This document shows, piece by piece, positions 45,987 to 51,408 of a stretch of DNA of 51,408 bases. The DNA comes from Desulfobulbaceae bacterium (GTDB lineage: Bacteria > Desulfobacterota > Desulfobulbia > Desulfobulbales > Desulfobulbaceae). The stretch is taken from assembly GCA_019163135.1 (NCBI GenBank), contig JAFLKR010000117.1, positions 1-51,408 on the forward strand. The letters run 5' to 3'. The notes under the pieces were generated by a model. That model had not been told where the DNA came from. It did no database searches and was given only the letters and a program-made list of their open reading frames with translations. How positions within the stretch are numbered: the first letter of the stretch is position 1; every line of letters begins with the position of its first letter. The position numbers and the translations under genes are program-made.

Positions 45987-46182
45987 GGCATACTCTTTTC
46001 AAGAGGGATAACTTGTGGAGAGGCGTCCTCGCAAATATTAAAGATGTTTTATTATAGAGCCAGAAATGGTGAACGCCAAGGAAAGATTTCCGATTTTTGA
46101 TTGGAAGACCGATGGTGACCTGCGCAAACAGCGGCTATGGAGGTCGTTCCTCCCCGGGAAATGAACCAATTCCCTCCAGGTC

Positions 46183-47757
46183 TCAGGCTTTGCGGATTTC
46201 GACCTTATCTTTCAGGTAGTCCTTCACCATACCGATCGGAATCTCCTTTCGATGGAAGATACCGGCGGCCAGGGCGGCTTCTGCCTTGGTTTGGGTGAAT
46301 ACCTCAAGGAAATGTTCGCTGCTGCCGGCGCCGCTGGAGGCAATCACCGGGATGGTGACTGCGGAGCGGACCGCATTGATCAACTCCAGGTCAAAACCCG
46401 AGTTGGTGCCGTCCCGATCAATGCAGTTGAGCAGGATTTCCCCGGCCCCTAGTTGCTCGCAGACTTGCGCCAGTGTGATGGCATCCAGGTCACGGCCCTC
46501 GCGTCCACCCTTGATGGTGCACTGGTACCAACAGTATTGTTCGCCTTCCGGCCCGGGAATGGCGGTTTCAATCACCTTGTGTGTGACCGTTGCCGGGTTC
46601 TTTAAATACACCCGACGCGGGTCGATGGAGATAACCACCGCTTGGTTGCCGTAGACCCGGGCGATCTGTTCGATGGAACTGCACCCCGTGGCCTTACCGG
46701 TTTTCAGCACGTCCTCGACAATCAGGACCGCGTCAGAGCCGATGGATACCTTGTCGGCTCCTGAACGGAAATATTGCGAGGCCACCTCCAGAGCGCTGTA
46801 ATAGCGGCCGTTCCGGTCGGTGAAGTCGCGGATGCCGCCGCCAATAGTCAGGGGGACAAAGACATTTTTTGAGGTCTCCTGCAGGACAGCGAGCATGGGC
46901 ATGTCTTGAAGGGGGAAATCGCGGAAGCCGGTGATGTTGAGAAAGGTGATCTCGTCGGCGCCCTGATCGTAGTATTCCTTGGCCAGTTCTACCGGCTTGC
47001 CCAGGTTGCGGACCGTGCCCTCCTGGCGGACATCGTACTGGTCTCCCTTGGTGACCACCAAGTCGCCCCGGTCGTTGGCGCGCACATCCAGGCAGGCGAT
47101 GATCCGTTTGGCCAGAACCGTGGTTTGCGGGCAGGCGGCGGGGCGGATGGCTTCGCGGCCAGCGGCGAGGAAATTTTCCAGGATCTGCAATCCGGCCCGA
47201 CCGCTTTTTTCCGGATGGAACTGGGTGGCCACCATCGTCCCTTTCTGAATGGCACTGACGAATTCGTACCCGTAATCGGTGGTGGTCAGGATGTCGGCGT
47301 CGGTCTTCGATACCACATGATAGGAGTGGACGAAGTAGAATTTTTCATCACCCTGCAATCCGTGGAACAGCGGCGAAGCCTGGCGTATTTTTAGGCCGTT
47401 CCAGCCAATGTGCGGGATGGCGAGATCGGTGGTGAAACGCTGTACCCGTCCGGGGAGAATAGCGAGGCCCGGTTCTTCCGGGGCTTCTTCGCTTGATTCA
47501 AACAGGGCCTGGAGCGCAACGCAGATGCCGAAGAAAGGTTTGCCCGAGTGCAGATAGCGGATCAACGGTTCCCGCAGCTGCTTTTGTCGTAGGGTGTGCA
47601 TCAGGGCACCGAAGTTGCCGACCCCAGGAAAAATAAGGCGTTCGGCGCGATCGATGTCTGCGCCGGTGTTGACCAGCATTACAGTTTCGCCGAGGCGTTC
47701 GATGGCATTAATAACCGAGCGGACATTGCCGGCGCCGTAATCAAGGAGAGTAATCAT
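46183..47757 (-). CDS. hisHF: imidazole glycerol phosphate synthase, fused HisH-HisF (HIS7 type)
   Basis: The 524-residue protein joins the HisH glutaminase (1-200) to the HisF cyclase (about 217-524). The glutaminase triad is Cys79 (GIC), His181 and Glu183 (FHPEKSG). HisF has the catalytic Asp in ACLDVRAND (224) and Asp in CIDRDGTNSG. It makes IGP and AICAR from PRFAR and glutamine. Bacteria usually have two separate proteins; fusion is the rule in fungi and plants. The text agrees with yeast HIS7 in segments such as KGDQYDVR, GADKVSIG, CWYQCTIKGG and GAGEILLNCID, which ordinary HisF lacks. It is remote from hisB. Divergent with the next gene. Confidence 0.94.
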   Translation of the reverse strand: MITLLDYGAGNVRSVINAIERLGETVMLVNTGADIDRAERLIFPGVGNFGALMHTLRQKQLREPLIRYLHSGKPFFGICVALQALFESSEEAPEEPGLAILPGRVQRFTTDLAIPHIGWNGLKIRQASPLFHGLQGDEKFYFVHSYHVVSKTDADILTTTDYGYEFVSAIQKGTMVATQFHPEKSGRAGLQILENFLAAGREAIRPAACPQTTVLAKRIIACLDVRANDRGDLVVTKGDQYDVRQEGTVRNLGKPVELAKEYYDQGADEITFLNITGFRDFPLQDMPMLAVLQETSKNVFVPLTIGGGIRDFTDRNGRYYSALEVASQYFRSGADKVSIGSDAVLIVEDVLKTGKATGCSSIEQIARVYGNQAVVISIDPRRVYLKNPATVTHKVIETAIPGPEGEQYCWYQCTIKGGREGRDLDAITLAQVCEQLGAGEILLNCIDRDGTNSGFDLELINAVRSAVTIPVIASSGAGSSEHFLEVFTQTKAEAALAAGIFHRKEIPIGMVKDYLKDKVEIRKA

Positions 47758-47948
47758 GGTTTTTTCAGCTCAGATGCTTGCAAGGAAGGAAGAGAAACAG
47801 TACAAGGTCAGGCATGCCGGTGTAAACGGTTCTTCTCCCGTTTGGTCCCCGTGCTTGCCCGTAGGTTATGATTTTAAAAAACAGCCGGGAAAAGTGTTTT
47901 GTAGAGTAGTTTCCGGTTCAAGTCAAGATCAATTCCATATTCACTGAT

Positions 47949-48851
47949 ATGCAGGCTATCCTCCTCGCTGCCGGCTATGGGACCCGTTTACGGCCCTATA
48001 CCAACATTCGGCCTAAACCACTGTTTCCGGTCGTCAACCGGCTCTTGCTGCATCTATTGCTTGAGCAGTTGCGGGCCTGTGACTGCTCGCCCATTCTGGT
48101 CAACTGTCATCACCTGGCCGCACAACTCCAGGCGGCACTGACTGCGTGGCCCGAGGTACTGGTGCAGTTTGAACCGGAGATCCTTGGCACTGGCGGGAGT
48201 CTGCGCAAAGCCCTGGATCGGTTGGACAATGATCCGGTATTAGTGATCAACGGCGATCTTTACCACCAAATTGATCTGGAGCAGGTGTACCATCGTCACC
48301 TGCTTTCCAAAAATGATGTCACCCTGGCGCTCCACGATTATCCCCGTTTTAACAACGTTGGGGTGGCGGGGGAGCTGGTCCGGACCTTTGGCGCCGGAGC
48401 GGGAGAGCGGCTGGCTTTCACCGGCATCCATGTGGTTGATCCGGAGGTGCTCGAGATGATTCCGGCCGGCGGTTTTCATCACATTATTGACCTCTATCAA
48501 GAGCTGGCCGTTCAGGGCAGGGTCGGGTACTGCCGGGTTGACGGCGTCCTGTGGCGGGATATCGGCACGCCTGCGGATTATCTTCAACTCCATGCCGAAC
48601 TGCTCGCCCAGGGCCAGGAACCGTCGGGGTGGGTGATCGATCCTGCGGCTCGGATCGGCGCTGACGTGGTGCTCGAGGGCTGGGGCTGCATCGGTCCCGG
48701 AGCGGTGATCGGGGCTGGGGCGCGCCTCTGTCGCTCCGTGGTCTGGGATGGAGCGCAAGTCGCTGCGGGCAGTACCTGGGTCGATGCCATCGTCACTGGA
48801 CATCCGGAAATAGACGCGGCTGCTTGCCACCCTCTGGAGCAACGGTCATGA
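47949..48851 (+). CDS. sugar-phosphate nucleotidyltransferase (MurU-like) with beta-helix extension
   Basis: The 300-residue protein begins with the nucleotidyltransferase loop LLAAGYGTRLRPYT and KPLFPV, and has the metal Asp in VINGDLYHQ. A C-terminal hexapeptide stretch (VIDPAARIGADVVLEGWGCI onward, residues about 225-285) is a left-handed beta-helix-like tail that Pseudomonas MurU (about 223 residues) lacks. With the next gene, which overlaps by ATGA, it resembles the MurU-AmgK pair that makes UDP-MurNAc from recycled MurNAc. Mannose-1-phosphate guanylyltransferase-like activity is an alternative. Confidence 0.8.
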   Translation: MQAILLAAGYGTRLRPYTNIRPKPLFPVVNRLLLHLLLEQLRACDCSPILVNCHHLAAQLQAALTAWPEVLVQFEPEILGTGGSLRKALDRLDNDPVLVINGDLYHQIDLEQVYHRHLLSKNDVTLALHDYPRFNNVGVAGELVRTFGAGAGERLAFTGIHVVDPEVLEMIPAGGFHHIIDLYQELAVQGRVGYCRVDGVLWRDIGTPADYLQLHAELLAQGQEPSGWVIDPAARIGADVVLEGWGCIGPGAVIGAGARLCRSVVWDGAQVAAGSTWVDAIVTGHPEIDAAACHPLEQRS

Positions 48852-49891
48852 ACACCGCTGCCCTCATTAAGGTTGCCGGTCAACTCCTTGGAGAACCTGA
48901 AAAATTCTGGAACGAGGCGACGGTGCAGGTCGCCGTCCTGGTGCCGGACGGTTCTTCCCGCCGCTTTTTTCAATTGCGCGCCCCGGGCCGCGAGGCAGTG
49001 ATCGCTATCCTGCCGCCGGAAAACGATGCCCCGGGCCTGGTCGAAGCCAACGCATTTTATCATATCGGCCGCCATCTGCAGCAGGGCGGTGCTCCAGTTC
49101 CGGCGATCCATGCCTTTGATGCGGTCAGCGGACTGGTCCTCTGTGAGGATCTGGGTGATCAGCGCCTCTACGAGCAAGTGGTCGCGAGCCCTGGCAGTGC
49201 CCCAACCCTCGGCCTTTACGAGCAGACGGTGCGCGTTCTGGCCCGAATGCAGGTGCGGGCCGCCGAGGGCTTTGATCCCGCTTGGTGCTGGGACACCCCC
49301 CGTTACGACCGCACCTTGATGCGGGAGCGCGAGTCCGGCTATTTTCTGCGGGCCTGCTGTGTCGATCTCCTCGGGCTTGATTTTGACCACCAATTGGTCG
49401 CCTCGGAATGTGCCCAGCTGGCCGATGCCGCTGCCCAAGCCCCAGCGGATTTTTTTCTGCACCGCGATTTTCAGTGCCGCAACCTCATGGTGCGTGACCA
49501 AGCCGTCCGTTTTATCGATTTTCAGGGCGGCCGCCTCGGGCCCCTGGCCTATGACTTGGCCTCCCTGCTGCTCGATCCTTATGCTGCGCTGCCTCCAGCA
49601 ATGCAGGACCACCTGACTGCGGTCTACCTCGAGGCCCTGCAGCAGGAAATCCCCTACGATCCCGACCAGTTCCGCCGCGAATATCTTTTCCTGGCCCTGC
49701 AGCGTAATCTGCAGATCCTGGGAGCCTTCGCTTTCTTAAGCGGCGTGCGCCAAAAGCCTTTTTTTGCGCAATTTCTCCGGCCGGCTCTGAGCACGCTCAG
49801 TGGCCTGCTTGCCAAACCCGAGGCCGCCGGGTATGCTGCCCTTAGCCACTTAACCGCCCAATGCCGCCAGGAGCTTGAAAAACGATCATGA
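48848..49891 (+). CDS. sugar kinase of the aminoglycoside phosphotransferase family (AmgK-like)
   Basis: The 347-residue protein has the phosphotransferase core: Brenner-type HRDFQCRNLMV (near 210) and the metal Asp in FIDFQGGRLGPLAYDLASLL. The HRDF form and length are like AmgK, the anomeric MurNAc/GlcNAc kinase that feeds MurU. Its ATG overlaps the nucleotidyltransferase stop (ATGA) and its stop overlaps the start of der (ATGA). So all three genes are translationally coupled. Assignment as AmgK is by family and neighbour only. Confidence 0.8.
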   Translation: MNTAALIKVAGQLLGEPEKFWNEATVQVAVLVPDGSSRRFFQLRAPGREAVIAILPPENDAPGLVEANAFYHIGRHLQQGGAPVPAIHAFDAVSGLVLCEDLGDQRLYEQVVASPGSAPTLGLYEQTVRVLARMQVRAAEGFDPAWCWDTPRYDRTLMRERESGYFLRACCVDLLGLDFDHQLVASECAQLADAAAQAPADFFLHRDFQCRNLMVRDQAVRFIDFQGGRLGPLAYDLASLLLDPYAALPPAMQDHLTAVYLEALQQEIPYDPDQFRREYLFLALQRNLQILGAFAFLSGVRQKPFFAQFLRPALSTLSGLLAKPEAAGYAALSHLTAQCRQELEKRS

Positions 49892-51228
49892 CTACCCAAA
49901 ATGCAACCCTGGTTGCCCTTATCGGCCGTCCCAATGTCGGCAAGTCCACCCTGTTCAACCGTATGGTCAAACGTCGGGACGCCTTGGTCGACCCGACACC
50001 GGGGGTGACCCGCGACCGTCACTACGCCCAGGTCAGTTGGGAGGAACAACCCTTCATTCTGGTGGATACCGGTGGCATCGACGATGAAGACGACACCATC
50101 ACCAACCACATCCGCCATCAGGCCATGATGGCAGTCGAAGAAGCGGACATCATCTTCTTCCTGATGGACGGCCGCGAAGGCCTCACCCCCAGCGACATCG
50201 AGATTGTCGATCTCCTGCGTCGCACTGAGAAAAAAGTGTTTTATATCGTCAATAAGATCGACAGCCCGGCGATGGAAGACGATTTGCTCACCCCCTTCTG
50301 GGAGCTCGGGGTCGAACAGCTGTGGGCACTTTCCGGCGATCATGGTTATGGCTACAAGACCCTGATGGAGGGGCTGGAGCCGTATTTGGCAGAGACCGAT
50401 CTCAAAGAGGAACTGCCGGAAAACACCATGCGGGTCGCCTTCCTCGGCCGCCCCAATGTCGGCAAGTCCTCGATGATCAATACCATTATCGGCCAGGAAC
50501 GGATGGTGGTCACCGAAATCGCCGGCACCACCCGCGATTCGGTCGACACCCTCTTGACCCATGATCAGTACACTTATCTGCTCATCGATACCGCCGGCAT
50601 CCGCCGCAAAGGCAAGACCACCGATAAACTGGAGAAATTTTCCATTCTCAAGGCCCTCAAGGCCCTGGGGCGCTGCGATATCGCCATGGTGCTGATTGAT
50701 GCCGAAGAAGGTATCACCGAGCAGGACACCAAGGTGATCGGCTATACCCAGGATCAGGGGCGGGCCTTGATCATCCTGATCAATAAGTGGGATCTCATCA
50801 AGGATGACAAAAAACGCCAGGAGCAGCTGTTGGAAGCCGTGAAAGAGGCGGTTAAGTTTATCCCTTATGCCCCGGTGCTCAAGGTTTCGGCTCTGACCGG
50901 CACCGGGATCAAGCGGTTGTTTCCGGAGATCGGCAAGGTTCATCGCCAGTTTCACCAACGTTTCCCCACCGCCGCCATCAACCGGCTGCTGGCCGATGCC
51001 GTGGCCAAGCATGAGCCGCCCTATAATCATGGGCGACGCCTTAAATTCTACTACACCGCCCAACTGGGTACGGCCCCGCCGCTGTTCGCCGTGGTCACCA
51101 ACGACCCTAAAGGCATCCACTTTTCCTATGAGCGCTACCTGACCAACTGCTTCCGCGACGGCCTCGGTCTCGACCGGGTGCCGGTCCGCCTGCTTTTCCG
51201 CGAACGGAGCGGGCGGAAGAAGAAGTAA
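49888..51228 (+). CDS. der: ribosome-associated GTPase Der (EngA)
   Basis: The 446-residue protein has two tandem GTPase domains, with G1 GRPNVGKS at 13-20 and again near 187, G3 DTGG and DTAG, and G4 NKID and NKWD. A C-terminal KH-like domain (about 360-440) follows. Der helps assemble the 50S subunit and is essential. It closes the overlapping operon; the basic end RERSGRKKK is typical. Confidence 0.97.
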   Translation: MTTQNATLVALIGRPNVGKSTLFNRMVKRRDALVDPTPGVTRDRHYAQVSWEEQPFILVDTGGIDDEDDTITNHIRHQAMMAVEEADIIFFLMDGREGLTPSDIEIVDLLRRTEKKVFYIVNKIDSPAMEDDLLTPFWELGVEQLWALSGDHGYGYKTLMEGLEPYLAETDLKEELPENTMRVAFLGRPNVGKSSMINTIIGQERMVVTEIAGTTRDSVDTLLTHDQYTYLLIDTAGIRRKGKTTDKLEKFSILKALKALGRCDIAMVLIDAEEGITEQDTKVIGYTQDQGRALIILINKWDLIKDDKKRQEQLLEAVKEAVKFIPYAPVLKVSALTGTGIKRLFPEIGKVHRQFHQRFPTAAINRLLADAVAKHEPPYNHGRRLKFYYTAQLGTAPPLFAVVTNDPKGIHFSYERYLTNCFRDGLGLDRVPVRLLFRERSGRKKK

Positions 51229-51291
51229 GGGCAACGGGCCGAGGCGGGGAGAAGGGTTATTGACCCCGTGCTCATCGCCAGGCCTTGTGTA

Positions 51292-51408
51292 TCACCACCG
51301 AGAAATCAATTGTAGACGGATCTGGTCGTTGATCGCGACTCTGCCGAAGAGGGATGGCGAAGGGCCGGAGAGGACCAGGGCGGTGAGGTCGGTTTTCCAG
51401 GGATCGTT
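51292..51408 (-). CDS. C-terminal end of a minus-strand protein, cut by window edge
   Basis: From the window edge the minus strand has an open frame of 38 codons before TGA (51294-51292), reading PWKTDLTALVLSGPSP and VAINDQIRLQLISRW. Codon use and the beta-strand-like pattern look real. The rest of the gene lies right of the window, so its family cannot be given. The 63 bases between der and this stop show only a weak GGGT/ACCC stem near 51254-51266. Confidence 0.45.
   Translation of the reverse strand, partial: NDPWKTDLTALVLSGPSPSLFGRVAINDQIRLQLISRW

Noticed and set aside
49654-51234. A 526-codon open frame opposite der and the sugar kinase
   Set aside because: It mirrors two well-supported genes on the other strand, has no family features and arises from codon bias.

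Overview
The window reads as one stretch of a Gram-negative, moderately GC-rich chromosome. It carries lipoproteins, an OmpA-type envelope protein, FtsEX/EnvC, and NtrYX beside a DUF4390 gene. The gene set and protein style fit a Desulfobacterota bacterium, most likely of the Desulfobulbales type. That placement is inference from gene content; no rRNA gene or sulfate-reduction gene lies in the window to prove it. Almost everything is core housekeeping gene space, interrupted by a few scars of past mobile-element activity.

Left third (1-18700). A truncated tRNA-Gly(GCC) and hisB open the window. A lipoprotein gene follows, with a possible structured RNA leader. A tight plus-strand cluster comes next: TtcA-like tRNA thiolase, DUF89 phosphatase, YfcE-like phosphoesterase, Ser/Thr kinase with a C-terminal DUF1566 domain, and an unknown gene. 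At 6280-7886 there is a scar: an IS4-type transposase C-terminus is joined to an HD-GYP regulator that has lost its receiver domain and carries a frameshift. SEC-C, VanZ-like and alpha/beta-hydrolase genes converge on a minus-strand block of DUF4390, ntrY, ntrX and hemB. An RNB-domain ribonuclease gene diverges from era.

Middle (18700-36000). The minus-strand run ftsE-ftsX-envC-ctpA is a cell-division and peptidoglycan-remodelling operon. gph and a DUF445 gene face a large coiled-coil OmpA protein. glgB, an iron alcohol dehydrogenase, DUF2062, a CPBP protease, a small membrane protein, rsmA and tsaD all lie on the minus strand, and moaA diverges from tsaD.

Right third (37000-51408). A mosaic scar at 37104-37500 holds half of a receiver domain, the last two domains (V and VI) of a group II intron, and a tRNA-Leu-like fragment. 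It is followed by an ABC-F gene and pheA. A cold-shock neighbourhood (RRM protein, DEAD-box helicase, CspA) precedes a coupled UspA / kinase-fold / 44-residue-ORF unit and a PilZ gene. A fused HisH-HisF protein with clear resemblance to the fungal/plant HIS7 type comes next. The window closes with an overlapping operon of sugar-phosphate nucleotidyltransferase, sugar kinase (MurU/AmgK-like) and der, and the C-terminal end of one more minus-strand gene.

The most interesting points are the ribosome-site-sequestering hairpin at 6292-6357, the intron/receiver/tRNA mosaic, the eukaryote-type HisHF, the TtcA/DUF89/kinase operon, the nucleotidyltransferase-kinase pair, and the possible structured leader at 1091-1149. 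All calls come from reading the sequence; no database search was run.
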